A program made the position numbers and the translations under genes. From NCBI RefSeq assembly GCF_945859705.1, contig NC_079136.1, positions 117,989,028-118,053,027 on the forward strand: a DNA stretch of 64,000 nt. The letters are read 5' to 3'. Of the stretch, positions 37,328 through 50,230 are shown one piece after another. Source of the DNA: Episyrphus balteatus (lineage: Eukaryota > Arthropoda > Insecta > Diptera > Syrphidae). The first letter of the stretch is position 1. The number at the start of each line of letters is the position of its first letter. A model generated the notes under the pieces. It was not told the origin of the DNA and made no database searches. It saw only the letters and a program-made list of their open reading frames with translations.

Positions 37328-38800
37328 GAAGTTTTCTGTAAAGCCGGTTTACGGACGATGATTTTACGTGATAACGTCTTCAGAAAACAGGTTGTGTGCA
37401 TTTGTTTAAAATGAGTCAATTGTAGCGTTTACTTATTTCAAACAATCATAATTTACAAGAAAAAGCTAAAAAAAAAATACCTTTTTTATTTTCTCATTAT
37501 ATTAATTTTTTTATTTTAAAAGCTTACAAAAAAAATTATGCAATTTAAAAGCCAAGTATTTCTTCTTTCATTTTTAAATTTTTACAATGCGCAAAGAGTA
37601 TAAAAATAATTTATTGAAAACAATCAAAGCAAGAAAAACATGAATTTTTATCTTCTCACGTCATTAATTTCATTTTTTCCCTAACAACCTATAAAAAAAT
37701 GTATTCCATTTGAAAGCTTCTTGTCTTAGCTCAAAATATAAATATCGGTCAGGTCTATGAGACATCTACAAAAATAGCTAGAATTTTTTCAACTAGATCA
37801 AATTTCACTAAAAAAAGCAAAAAAAAACATTTATTTTTATGTTCTCAGGCTATGGAATTTTTGTTTGACAACCTATAAAAAATATATACCATATGAAAGC
37901 TTATTATTTCACCTTTTATATGACGTATCAATCTCATTTCAAAGATGTCTACAAGAGAAGTTAGAATTTTTTAAAGTCAACCATGTCGAATTTCCAGACT
38001 GAGATTACGGTACTTCCCACACTGGTGGCTGTTCGGGGGGCAACAGATCTCCACTGGTGTTTTGAGGTTTTTCTCAAGTTTCTTGATTTAACATTGTGTA
38101 GCTTGTAGTTAGTCTATCGTTATGTGTTATATACCAAATGAAAGGTAATTGCATTAGGATGCTCATAAAAGTTTAATAAAATTTCTATCTGCTCTTGGTC
38201 AATAGTTATAATCTGTTGAATTCTAAAATTTTATTTTACCGTTATCTCAAAATTGTGTTTACGAAAATGATTGAAACTTCGCACACATTTAGTCGTGGTC
38301 ATTGTCTATCATTACTCCATATACTTTATTCCTGTATCTATTAAAGAAAAAAAGATAAAAATAAAAAATGATGAAAATCGGTTAAAAACGTGTTTTTTTA
38401 AAAACTTGTTTCTTCCGTTATTCCAAGTTTTTGCACATGTAGGCAAAACCTACATGTCCTATAAGTTTGACAGTTTTTGAACTCTCCAAAAAAAAGCTAA
38501 AAATGAAAAATTACCCAAAAATACCCCAAAAAAACAAGGCCCAAAGGTATCTTTCCGTTTTACCCCTGTTGACCCTATTTAAAGACTGAATTTTTAAAAA
38601 TCCTTCATTTGGATTAAGCTTTAGGTTATTATCTTTCAAATAAGCTATAGAAGATTTTTGTATCTCTAATAGTTTATTTTTAATTCTGAATTAAAATTTT
38701 TTGCCGCACTGCGAAAGTGCGAGTGTGTAACGTTAGAAAATGGCGTCACTTTTTTGTGGTGGCTGCCATGGTTCATCGATTTATAAGACGTTATCACGTC
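37328..38800 (-). mobile_element. Helentron-like non-autonomous element, copy D
   Basis: Minus-strand 5' end at 38800 (GACGTGATAACGTC, then CTTATAAATCGATGAACC). The 3' end has the TCTGTAAA-GCCGG-TTTACGGA hairpin (37334-37355) and the inverted motif ACGTGATAACGTC just inside it. A block near 38540 is missing relative to copy A. Flanks are oligo-A on the plus strand at both ends and show no longer duplication. Confidence 0.7.
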
Positions 38801-41800
38801 AAAAAAAGATTACTTTATGCAGTGAAAAGTCAACAAATATAAATAAATTTAATTCTCATCAAATAAAATTACCATTCATATTATATATAAGAAGATTTTG
38901 ATATTATTGAGGATTTTGGAAGCATTTACTGAAAATGTGCCAAAACAACGTAAAATAAAAAATTACAAGAACACGTTGAATCCATTCGAGTTAAGCGATA
39001 AAGACTTTAACCAAAGATATGAGCATATTTATTTGAGTTTTTTTGAATTCATTACTGATTTTTTTAAGTTTATAACTTTTCGAGTGCCCTTACATGACTA
39101 GTCTTGTATTCTCTATTTAAGCTTTTTTGAAATCTTCCAAAAAATTTATCACACCCTCTTTACCTATTTAATCAGTGTTTTTCCTTTCTTTGTTTCCTCT
39201 AGTTGAAAAAACTCATAAACTTTTCGGGGTAAGTTTTTGAATTTAACCCTTAGCCTTTACAGCTTTTGATTTTTTTTCTTCCTTTCGTCAGTCCCAAATC
39301 TTCTAAACAAGTCATTCCATTTTTTTTTTTGACAAATTTCAAAACGCATCTGCCGTCTTTATGATTTCAACGATCTTGTGTCATATCCTTAAGGCCATTA
39401 TTAAAAAAAATTAAGTCAAATTCAAACTGGAAGCTGTTACTACCTGAACTAGAATCCATAATCCCGATATGGATTTACTTTGCCACATAAAAACAATTCT
39501 ATTAAAAGCTTAACCTGCATTTCACATTGAAAAATATTAAAAAAAAAAAAAAAAACAAAAAGAATCTTAACGAAAAATAACGAAGAAGATGATGTTGATA
39601 ATGATGAAAAAAAAAAAAAAATCACTCAAACGGTCGCAATCATTTAATCCATCTTCTGCTCCGGAACTCAAATATAAAAGGTACACCAACACCAACATAC
39701 GCCGTGATATTTTTTTTTTTTTTGTTAGACCCGCATTCACATCCTTTGGTTAATCTTCTCTCGTAAAGGATAATTTCACCACTCGATTTGCTGGCGTTAC
39801 AAAGTGAATCGTTTCCTTTTAGTATACTCCCACACTCCACCTTCCAAATTGTCCTCCTTTTAGCAGCTATATCTCTACCTTTTGCCTATATCCAAAAAAG
39901 TGTTGAAAGGAGTTCAAAAGAAGAAAATTTGCAGCTTTCACCTGTCGCCGAGTGAATTTATATATATATATTTTTTTCACCCTCCTCCTACATCTTCTTC
40001 ACCCTTGCAATAGTCGTTTTCGTCGCCTTTTTAGAGCTTTTCTTTTTTTAATTTTGGCCAGTTCCGCTGCTTTCTTTATATAGCTAAGCGGATTTGAGTA
40101 TGTGGCTTTTAGGTTAGAGATGGTTTTAGGTTCTTCCTTTCCTCAAGGATACTGCTGCTGCTGCTGCATCACATGCGAAGTTAAACGAAATTAAAGGATA
40201 ACGATGTCGATAGAGAGAAGGCGCCTCAAACCAAAAAAACGAAAAAAAAAAAAAACTGTAAACACTAAACTACCTTTTTCAACAGGGGAGCAATGAAAAG
40301 CATCTGCGACAAATGTTTACCCATCTATGGATATAGAAGGATGCGGATGGATTATAAGGAAACGTGAGAAAGCGGAAGAAGCAAAAGGGAATCCTTAATG
40401 AAACGGAAGACTCTTCGAAGAAGGATTTCTTTTCTCTATTTTTTTTTCGTTCGTTTTCTTTCTGGTTGGTTAACTGTGTTAAGGCTTATGTGTGTCTGAT
40501 GCAGTAAAGGATCAACATAAGTTGCCTTAATAGTGCATCATCCTTACGTTTTGACCTATGTTATCACACATAAAAGAAAAATGAAAAGGAAGTAATGGAA
40601 AAATAAGGAAATTATGCCGTCCATAAAAGTTTATCACTGCCTTTTCGGACCTCATTTGAATAATCAAGGATAATGATGCACCAAGTGAATGCACCTATTG
40701 TTTAAAAAGGACGACCAGACAATCAAATAAAATTTAAGCAAAGCCAAAAAGAAAACAATGGTCACAGTAAATTAAAATTTATATATCCTTTCGTCCTTTT
40801 TAATTACACAAATAAATTTATCAAATTGTGTGGAATAATTCAATTGACGGCGGAGGGTGCAATGATTTATTTTTTTTACAATTTGCAAAAAAGGATATAG
40901 TACGTGACTTTTTTTGGAAGTAATGTTACAGTATGTGGCTGATGTCATTTGAATGTATTTTTTTTTATAGTAAATTTTTGCTGTGTGGTAGAATTGATGA
41001 GTTTTGCTATGCCACTTTATGCTTAGTTATCCTTTTTTTTAGTTTTATACAAATGAAACCCCGTCTGAAATGTCTGTGGTGCAAGTGATTTAAATTCCAA
41101 CCGGAGTTTTCAATTATCCTGGCTGTTTTTTTTTTTTTTTTTTTTGTATATGTCCTATAAATTGAACAAAAATATCCTATATTTGGGATTGATGGGGAAT
41201 AGAATTATTTTTTATGGGAGTGTTTTTATTTTTTTTTTTGTTTCATTTTCGTTCTATTAGATTGATTGGTAAAAATTGAAATGGATGGTTAATGGACGGA
41301 AGCAAAACACTGTATTTTTCTGATTATAGTGTGATTTTGGAAATTGATTATTTTTTTTTTTTTTTGTTACTTTCAATTTATTTACTTGTGGCTGAGGGAT
41401 ATATTTTGATAGAAGCCTATAATTTACTAGAAACAAAAAGAAAAAAAAAAACTACTAATGACAAGGTATGACAATTGAAGGTGACGAATTTAGTGGAATG
41501 TATTTAGAATTATATTGTGGTAAGCAATGAATGAGAGGAGGAGGTGTGTTGATGTGGATGAAATCAAAAGAGGGCGTATTTCATATTTTTTGTAACGAAT
41601 TAACACTCTTTTCTTCCTGAATTCGATATTAAATTAATTTTGTTGATGTTCCTAAGGAAAAATAATTTTTTATTTTGAATAATTTAAATTTTTTTTAACG
41701 TACCCTTGCGATATATTTCATATAATGATATCTTCGTAGATGGCCAAAAATAATATTAGGTATAATCGACCATTTTGTGCTCTAAAGCTAGAAATTGAAG

Positions 41801-42336
41801 CTATAAGTTATGCGCTTCATTTTCAAAAGTGATGGACTCCATTTCCAAAGTGACGAACGTCATTTTTTTTTTCTATTTACCTATTCTTTCCTTGTTAGGA
41901 TTACATTTAGCTTTGCGATAAATTTCGTTTATTTAAGTATTTGGTGTATTTATATTTAAAAATTTAGTGAAAATTTTTCAATTTATCATATGGTATCAAT
42001 CTCTTTAATTGATCCTCTGAATACGTCACTGAACTATAAATTAACATATTTTTCGAAAAAAAAAAGATTACGTATACGCCATACATTTTTTTTTTTAATA
42101 AATACCTACCATAGAGTCAAAGTGAACACTCAAACCAATTAGTTTTTTCAGGCGTTGTAACACCTCCTGACCTCGTTAATAACATTAAGAAAAATAAAAA
42201 TATACATATATTTTCAAAATATTTTATTTTTCGATTTTTTTAAAAGGATCTACACTACAGACACTTAGGAGCAGAAAACGGAATTAAATAAATTCGTATA
42301 TTAAAAACAAAAATTGCAACGGATATAATATTTTTT
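38801..42336. other. No gene recognised
   Basis: It includes a less AT-rich, repeat-free region (about 39620-40760) with a short (CTG)5 run at 40152-40166, several long A and T runs, and one TACGTATACGCC motif at 42069. No exon could be supported. Regulatory DNA or an intron is possible. Confidence 0.5.
42069..42083 (+). repeat. Poly-A plus TACGTATACGCC motif, copy 5
   Basis: TACGTATACGCCATA follows A10 and GAT, and is followed by a T-run. This is one of six plus-strand copies. Confidence 0.6.
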
Positions 42337-43905
42337 GACGTGATAACGTCTTATAAATCGATGAACCATGGCAGCCACCAAAAAAAAGTGGCGCCATTTT
42401 CTCCCGTTCCACACTTGCACTTTCGCAGTGCCGCAAAAAATTTCAATTGAAAATTAAAAATAAACTATTTGAGGTACAAAAATCTTCTATAGCTTATTTA
42501 AAAGATAATAAAATAAAGCTTAATCCAAACGAAGGGAAATTTTTTTTTGACAATTCTAAAGGTGCCAGGTGAAAGATGAGGAAAAAAAATTAGGCGTTAA
42601 ATACGGATTTTTTTCCAACACACTGCGTTTCGAAGTATGTATTTTTGAAAAACACCTTGTTTTTTAGGGGTATTTTTGGGTAGGTTTTGATTTTTAGCTT
42701 TTTTTTGGAGCGTTCAAAATATCTCAAACTTATAAAACATGTGCAAAAAATTGGAATCGTTTAGTGAGTTTTGACTGAATAACGGAAGAAACAAGTTTTT
42801 AAAAAAACACGTTTTTTGACCGTTTTTAACCGATTTTCATCGTTTTTTATTTTTATCTTTTTTCTTTAATAGATACAGGAATAAAGTATATGGAGTAATG
42901 ATACGACCACTACTAAATGTGTGCAAAGTTTCAATCATTTTCGTTAACACAATTTTGAGATAACGGTAAAATAAAATTTTAGAATTCAACAGGTTATAAC
43001 TTTTGACCAAGAGCAGATAGAAATTTTATTAAACTTTTATGAGCATCCTAATACAATTACCTTTCATTTGGTATATCACACAAAACGGTAGTCTAACTAC
43101 AAGCTACACAATGTTAAATCAAGCGAAAAATCTTGCGAAAAACCTCAAAACACCAGTGGAGATCTGTTGCCCCCCGAACAGCCACCAGTGTGGGAAGTAC
43201 CGTAATCTCAGTACCGTAATCTCAGTCTGGAAATTCGAAGTGGTTGACTTTAAAAAATTCTAACTTCTCTTGTAGGCATCTTTGAAATGAGATTAATACG
43301 TCATATGAAAGGTGAAATAACAAGCTTTCACAATTTTTTATAGGTTGTCAAACAAAAAAATCGATTCCATAGCGTGAGAACATAAAAATAAATGCTTGTT
43401 TTGCTTTTTTTAATGAAATTTGATCGAGTTTAAAAATCTACAAAAAGCTCTTTTTTTAGATGCCTCATAGACCTGGTCGATATATATATATTTTGAGCTA
43501 AGACAATAAGCTTTTAGATACATTTTTTTAAAAGGTTGTTAGGGAAAAAATGTAATTAATGACGTGAGAAGATAAAAATTCATGTTTTTTTTGCTTTTTT
43601 TTGATGAAAATGATTGTTTTCAATAAATTATTTTTATACTTTTTGCGCATTGTAAAAAAATGATTTTATTTTTAAGAGGAAATACTTGGCTTTTAAATTG
43701 CATAATTTTTTTTGTAAGCTTTTAAAATAAAAAAATTAATATAATGAGAAAATAAAAAATGTATTTTTTTTTAGCTTTTTCTTGTAAATTATGATTGTTT
43801 GAAATAAGTAAACGCTTTAAATGACTCATTTGAAACAAAAGCACACAACCTGTTTTCTGACGACGCTATCACGTGAAATCATCGTCCGTAAACCGGCTTT
43901 ACAAG
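42337..43905 (+). mobile_element. Helentron-like non-autonomous element, copy E
   Basis: The plus-strand 5' end GACGTGATAACGTC follows T6. The 3' inverted motif (about 43857-43874, changed to GACGCTATCACGTG) and a hairpin arm (GTAAACCGGCTTTAC, 43888-43902) are present, but the last bases before the usual T-run are replaced, so the 3' limit is approximate. A block near 42535 is deleted. A 12-bp local duplication of TACCGTAATCTCAG-type sequence occurs near 43197-43225. Confidence 0.7.
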
Positions 43906-44684
43906 TAACTTGTAACTAGGTATCTAATACTGTCAAACTCGGCTTGCGTTTTAAGTGATAGACAAAAAATGGAAAAGTAAAAAAAAAGAGGATGAATTGT
44001 TTATCTTCACGAAAGACCATATTTTTATGACTTATCCATAGTTTTTTTTTTTTTTTTAAGAAGAGTAATCTTGTTTTCTTTTTTAAGTAAAAATCAATTT
44101 AAAATTTCCAGCACTTTAGAATTTTCTTTGAGTACATAAAAAAAAAATATTTAAAAATATGTTTTGCAGAAAAGTTATTTTAATTTTTCTTGCTTATTTA
44201 CACACTATTCAGGTGCGGGTTCTTTTGTTTGGAAAACTTTGAAAAATCATGCCTCGAATAAACATTTTTTATATGATTATCAAGTTAAAGGTGTAAAATC
44301 TTTATACTTTGTTATAAAAATGTATTAGTTTTTGAGTGCATATTAATTTGTTATTTTTGGAATGTACTTAATTTTTAGAACCATCATTGGTTATTTGCCC
44401 TGCAGAACACTGTTTTGATGAAACATTTTTTTTGGTTGGGAGCCTTTTGTAAGAACTAACTTTTTTTTAAATAAAATATCAAAAAGTTAAAATATTGAAG
44501 CTTTCTAATTCTATTTTTGAATTTCCAATATATAATTTTTGAATTCTACGGCCGCTAAAAAATGCATTCAAAACACTGAAATTTTGTATACCTAGTGTAG
44601 ATTCAATTAAAAGTGGTAATCTGCTGTGTTCAAGTTTTGTATATTTCTAGAGTCTAGTCGAGTTTTTTTTTTGGAAAAAAAGAT

Positions 44685-44698
44685 TGCGTATACGCCAG
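44685..44698 (+). repeat. Poly-A plus TACGTATACGCC motif, copy 6
   Basis: TGCGTATACGCCAG follows A7 and GAT, and is followed by a long T-run, the same context as copy 5. Confidence 0.55.
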
Positions 44699-46609
44699 AC
44701 AATTTTTTTTTTTTTTTTTCTATTTTTCTATTTATTTGAGAAGTAATAATTTTCAATTCAAGTATCCAATTAAAGGCAGTTTGAAAACACTGTTTAAAAT
44801 AGTATAAACTTGACTACCAAAGTAATGCTAAAGTATAGAAAGATATAAGAAACTTAGCACCATTTTCAAAATTATTGTAAAGGAAAAAGTTGTTTTTCTC
44901 TCTCTCTTTTTCTTGATTAAGTACCTATTAGTTGTTTTGTTACACATTGGAATTATCTGTCCCTAAACTAAGTGATTTCGAATTTAAGTAGTTAGTACTT
45001 AAGGCTATCGTTATTAAAAAAACATGTTTTGTTTAAGGGTCTTAAACTGCCAAACACCCTTCTTGATTTGAAGACATATTGTACATCCATTTTTAGAACT
45101 TCCTTTCTATTTTTAAATCCGATCTACCTTAAAACTTTATCTATAACTTAAAAAAAAAACTTATCAAACCTCCTTCCTTTAAGATGTTGATGAAACGTGC
45201 GGAGTCATTTAAATACTACCCCTAACGCTGAAATGTGTAGGTGTAGGTTTATTTCAGACTTATATTTCAGCCACCCCCAACCCAGTTTGTCAGCACCAGT
45301 TCTGTTTATCTATGTGATTTATTAAAAATATAAGAAATTTTCATTGGGATGGCGGCGCCCAACACACACACCCTTCATCAGCATATCAAAAGACTTCCTA
45401 ACCAAATTTAGTAATAATTTTGTACCTTTTTGGCAGCGCAGCGGAAGAAATTTTCTTAGAAAATGGTTAATCACTAGAAGGGAATAAACAAGGTTTCACA
45501 ATGAAATATAAGAGCAACAAACGGGTTGCAATATCTTGCTGCATCGTTTTCACTAGGAGGCAACAAAAAATCAACTTTTATTACATACTTAGTGCTATAT
45601 TTTTCTTTGAATCAAATAAATTTCCTTAAGATAAGGAAGGCATAGAAAAGGTTGATTCTGTGTTTTAAATTTGATTACAAAAATTGTTTAGTTAGAATGG
45701 CCAAACATTTTCTTATTTTTTTTTCAAAAAGAAAACTTTTTTTTTTTTGTCTGTTTACAGTGGCAATTTGTGTGTAGATATAAAGTAGCAACGGTTGTTA
45801 AAAATGAAAAATTTTCACCCGAGGCTATAGCATACACAAATTCAAAATACGAGTATAAAAAAAGAGTACCTTTTCAGCGGGGGAGATCTAAGCATACCTT
45901 TTGCCAGGTTAAAAAGATGCTTTTTTTTCACGAATCATCATAAAATCCACCAACATTAACATAATTTTTGTGATTTTATTTTCAAGGCGAGGAGCAACCA
46001 CCGTCCATCAGATATCTGCTACACGCGAAACTTTTTTTTGTATGGAATTACCAGTTTTTCACAGAGTCCTTCCTTATTTTTTTTTTATTTGTGTCTTTTT
46101 TGAAATCTCACCTCTGGCAATTTGTTGATTTTAAGGAATTCAACAACTTTTATATTTTTTCAAGACAAGAGGGTTTTTTTTTTGGCAACAGCTATGAATT
46201 GGGATGGGGGCTATTCAAACGACAAAAGTTTGCAAGAGATAATTATGATGATGACAATAAGATTTGTAGAGCTCTATTAGAATATAAGGTTTATATGGGA
46301 ACTCTATAAGGGTGCGTTTATGAGAGAAGCGCATTAAGTAAAATGCTTAGCAAATTATAAATACCCCCGAAGGATTAATGAATTTATGAACGAAATATTT
46401 TTGATGGAAGGAGAAACGTATTTTTGACCACAATACGTGTATGTTTTCAAAATGAAGGCTGTTAAGATTTTTTGTGTAAAAAAAAAGTGACGTACTCAAG
46501 TCAGTAGCCAGAGGGCAATCAAGATGCTTCCGGCAATACCTCTTCTTTCAATTTATAATACAAAATGTAGAAGTTAAGCGAGAACAGATGAAAATTGCAT
46601 TTTTGAAAA

Positions 46610-46700
46610 AGTCTCCAATACATCGCGCCAGGGACGTAGCTGCTGCTGTATCAGCTGTATCCATGTAACAGGGCCCCCGAATTATAGGGGCCCCCATTAA
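46610..46700 (-). repeat. Dispersed repeat fragment with ATGGATACAGCTGATACAG
   Basis: On the minus strand, CATGGATACAGCTGATACAG is followed by CAGCAGCTACGTCCC. The same 20-mer and a similar continuation (AGTGTCTACGCTCC) occur on the plus strand at 12214-12245. The adjoining GGGGCCCCC sequence is unusually G/C-rich for this window. It is probably part of an old transposon; the family is not known. Confidence 0.5.
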
Positions 46701-47044
46701 ACCAAAGCACAAGACGTTGAGACATTTCTCATGAGACATTTCTCATGATATATTGAGTGAAATGGGAGGAAGTATAGCCTATAACTAGCAAACAGTCGAG
46801 ACACTACCAACAATACCCTTTTCTTTAAATTACGATAAGTATCAAAGAAGTACCTTATAAGGGAACAAATGAACATTATATAGTACAAAATCTACGAAAA
46901 ACAAATTCTCAGAAACAGACTCTATAAACAGATGAAAAGAACAATTTATTAAGTCTCTACTCAAAATCAACTTCTATTCGTTGATAGACTAACTATTTGC
47001 ATTGAAAGAAAACATTTCGGAGGCTAATTTCTATTCTGTATGCC

Positions 47045-47590
47045 GTACTTTAACCGAATTAATGTACTGTACATTCAACATGTGTTATACAATTTTATTA
47101 ATAACAGATCCAAATCCAAATAGTATCAAAAAATGTCTAATTGTATGTTCCTTCCAACTGTACCTAATGTTGTACTGTACCTGAATGAATATACTGTATG
47201 CTATACTGTAAACGAAACAATGTACTTTTACATTAAACATGTACAACCCAATTATTAATAACAGATTCAAATACCAATAGTCTCACATTAAGAAGTAGGT
47301 TTTTAAATGTACGTTCCTCCAAATTGTACTGTATGCTTTAATGTACCTGAATTACTGTACTGTACTCGTAAATACAACATGCGCCACCCAATTATTAATT
47401 ACATATCCAAACTGTCTCACATTGAAAAATAGGTTTCTAAATGTATGTTCCTCCACACTGTACTGTATACTGTACTGTACCCAAATTTCTGTACTGTACA
47501 AAGAACATTTGTGTCACCCAATAATTAATTACAGATCCAAATAGTCCCACAATTAAAAATAGATTTCTAAAGTTATGTCCTTTCAGATAT
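47045..47590. repeat. Tandem array, four units of about 130-157 bp
   Basis: Four degenerate units share the order TGTACTGTAC, CAACATG, CACCCAATTATTAAT, ACAGATCCAAATAG, CACATTAAAAATAGGTTT and TGTATGTTCCTCCA. The AATTATTAA anchor lies near 47094, 47250, 47390 and 47520. The units are rich in GTACTGTAC palindromes. No coding potential is consistent between units. Confidence 0.7.
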
Positions 47591-50230
47591 TACTTCTCTA
47601 TGAAGACTTACAACATTAAGTTTTATCGAAATTAAGTGCTTTCCCCCAACACCACACAAAGGACACACATTTAACCGAATTGTTTCAATTTTCTAATCCT
47701 TGTCAACCTCTAAACATTAATGTGTTTTCTGGTTTATTTGGTCTAATTTCTAGGGCATCCCATCCCACTTATTGATACTTCAAGCTTGCTAAACCCAAAC
47801 TCCATTTCACCCTCCATAAAGCCGTTTGCTTTTCGTAAATAAAATGAAAGGATTGCATCCACAAAATGGTTTCGCACAAATGAAATCGAAATTATATTGC
47901 ATTGTGTGTATGGAACAAAATAACACATTCATTTAAAGGATTTCCCAATCGTTTTTGTTGTTATTTTGTATTGTTACCTGCACCACGTTAGCAATAAAAT
48001 CATAAATTTAACTAAGCCAAATCTCTTTCTCTCATTCTATTTTTGGAGCACTGAAGTAGGATACTTGGTACTCCTCATTCGTATAATATCTGTGGCAAAA
48101 CCATTCCACAATGCTCACCTGAGTTTGTTGTTTTAAGCAAAAAAAAAAAAAAATAAAATTATTATTCTAGGTTAGTAGTTTTGTCGGTTGTATATCGTAT
48201 ATGTTTTTGGTGCAGTAATACATCCTGGGACTCTTTATGGTGGTTAAGAGATGTTTTACGTTCATTAGGGCAATTAATTTTAATAGAATAGAGAACTTTT
48301 ATACTTGACGTCATAATTTCTTATTATTTACTTTTTTGTTTTAATTTTATGAAAGTTTTCTCAGAAATTTAATTTTTACCTTTTCATTTTATTTTAAAAT
48401 TAAATTGACACAAAGGATCAAAAGAAAAAAAAAATGTGAGTATTTTGTTTTGACCAAATGGGGGGAAAAAGCTAACAATTTTCATTCTATTTTCTAACAA
48501 AACCAAAAGTTTGAGGTTAAATTTGTGGTTTTTTTTTTTTGGGTAGAATTCAAACAATGGACAAGTGTATATTTATGGGGATTGCTTAAGTTTTTGTTCT
48601 AAAAAACAAAAGGATTCCTTAAATTAAATTGGATTTGTTTTAACAAAAAGAAAGTAGTAGGTAAGTAGTTTTTGTATTGGTGAAAGAAAGGGAATTTTAA
48701 TGATATAACGTGTAGTGGAGAGTAGGTACCTTTTCAACTTTGTTTTGAAATAAAGCTTTAAGGAATATAAATTAACTTAAAAAGTGCATTTGTATTGGCC
48801 TTCACGTCCTTATGTATTTACATTTAGGAACTGATAAATTGAGATAGCTATTCAGTAAGCAGAGCAGTGATGTAATGTTAATAGTACCTATTCTTAATCA
48901 AGTCTATCAGAGAACCACAGCGAGTAGAATGTATATATATTTGATATGTCTTTCAGAAAGAAACTAAAACGTTCAAGGGTTTTTATTGCAGGAATCGTTC
49001 AATGGGTTATATATATAAAAGAAGATTAAGCTATTAAATGAGAGGGTGAAAATTTGAGAAAGGGTTGTGGCAATTGACGGTCCCGCCAGAGGTTATGGGT
49101 AGAAATCCAGCTTCCACCACTTAGAGATGTTTTTCATCATAGGTAGGTACTGTCTTTTGCCAGGAAATTACAAAGCTTCCGAGGGTATCATTTTGTTGTA
49201 AGTGAGTCCCTATGACAAAAAATATTTTTTTTTTAAATAAAAATAAAAAAAAAAAAAACGGTCGCAATCCAAAACAATACCTGGAAGACATTATAAAAGA
49301 CACAAGCAAAATATTGTAGGGTGCAGGTTCTGAGACTCGTTGTTCTTATTGATAAATTTTTTAAGGAACTCAAATTAATTAAACTCAATTAAAAATAGTA
49401 TCAATAGCTAGATCAATTTAAAGTGAAAACAAAAAACATCAAACACTGGATTGTACCTACTTAAAAAAAAAGTTTATGGGCAACGAAAACTTTCAATTGT
49501 TGTCTTCTATATTATAAATATGTCTTCAAAATTTGACGAAAACACAAGGCTTAACTTCACTAAGTTGAACTTAGTGAATTTTATTTTAAGAAATCAAAAA
49601 ATTGACCCATAGTCTTTTGAATTATAAATGAAGTCTTAATTAATAGAAATTTTTTAAGTACCTACCTACAGATTTTTGTGAGAAATATGCATTCTTCATG
49701 GTTTTTGCCTGCGATATACAAAAAAATTTTGGATTTTTTAAAAAATTAAAACAAAAATTATGAAAAATTAATTTTTTTCTTGTTTTTATGTCTTAAATAA
49801 TTTTTTTTTTAAATAGCATACGAAATTTTTTTTGAAAAAATGTATAAAATTTGTATATAAAAAACTATAAAAACTTATTTAAAAAAAAACGGCTCTTATG
49901 ATTTTCAATTTTTTTTCTGAAAATTTCTTTTTATAGGTACCTAGTACCTACCTACAAAAAACCAAAATGGCATAGCTACTTTGTTTTTATAAAAACATAT
50001 TTTATTTATTTTAACATTGCTGAAATTCCATAAAAAATCAAATTAAAAATTTTCTTCAGTAAAAAGCTTTAACATTAGAGCTACTTTTACCATAAGACGC
50101 ACGTTCACGTACTTGGTGCGACCCAGTGGTGCATTTTTTTTTTGTTCTGAAATAATCATTTCGGCTTTTTTTGTTTAATGGTTACTCCGAACATAGAAAA
50201 ATTATTTAATTATCTTGTAATACCCAAAAA
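47591..50230. other. No gene recognised
   Basis: AT-rich DNA. It contains a third GTGCGACCCAGTGGTGCATTTT copy near 50112-50142. Open frames are short and unconserved. Confidence 0.5.
50112..50142 (+). repeat. Dispersed GTGCGACCCAGT repeat fragment
   Basis: CACGTACTTGGTGCGACCC followed by AGTGGTGCATTTT. It matches fragments at 5990-6030 and, in reverse, at 21106-21145. Confidence 0.5.

Larger units (their letters stand above)
43906..47044. other. No gene recognised
   Basis: AT-rich DNA with one TACGTATACGCC motif (44685). From about 46540 to 46990 there is a repeat-like section that includes CGCGCCAGGGACGTAGC, and a 13-bp direct duplication of GAGACATTTCTCAT at 46720-46748. No exon is recognised. 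Confidence 0.5.

Noticed and set aside
43039..43263. 74-codon frame inside Helentron-like copy E
   Set aside because: The same region is not open in the other copies, so no protein is conserved in the family.
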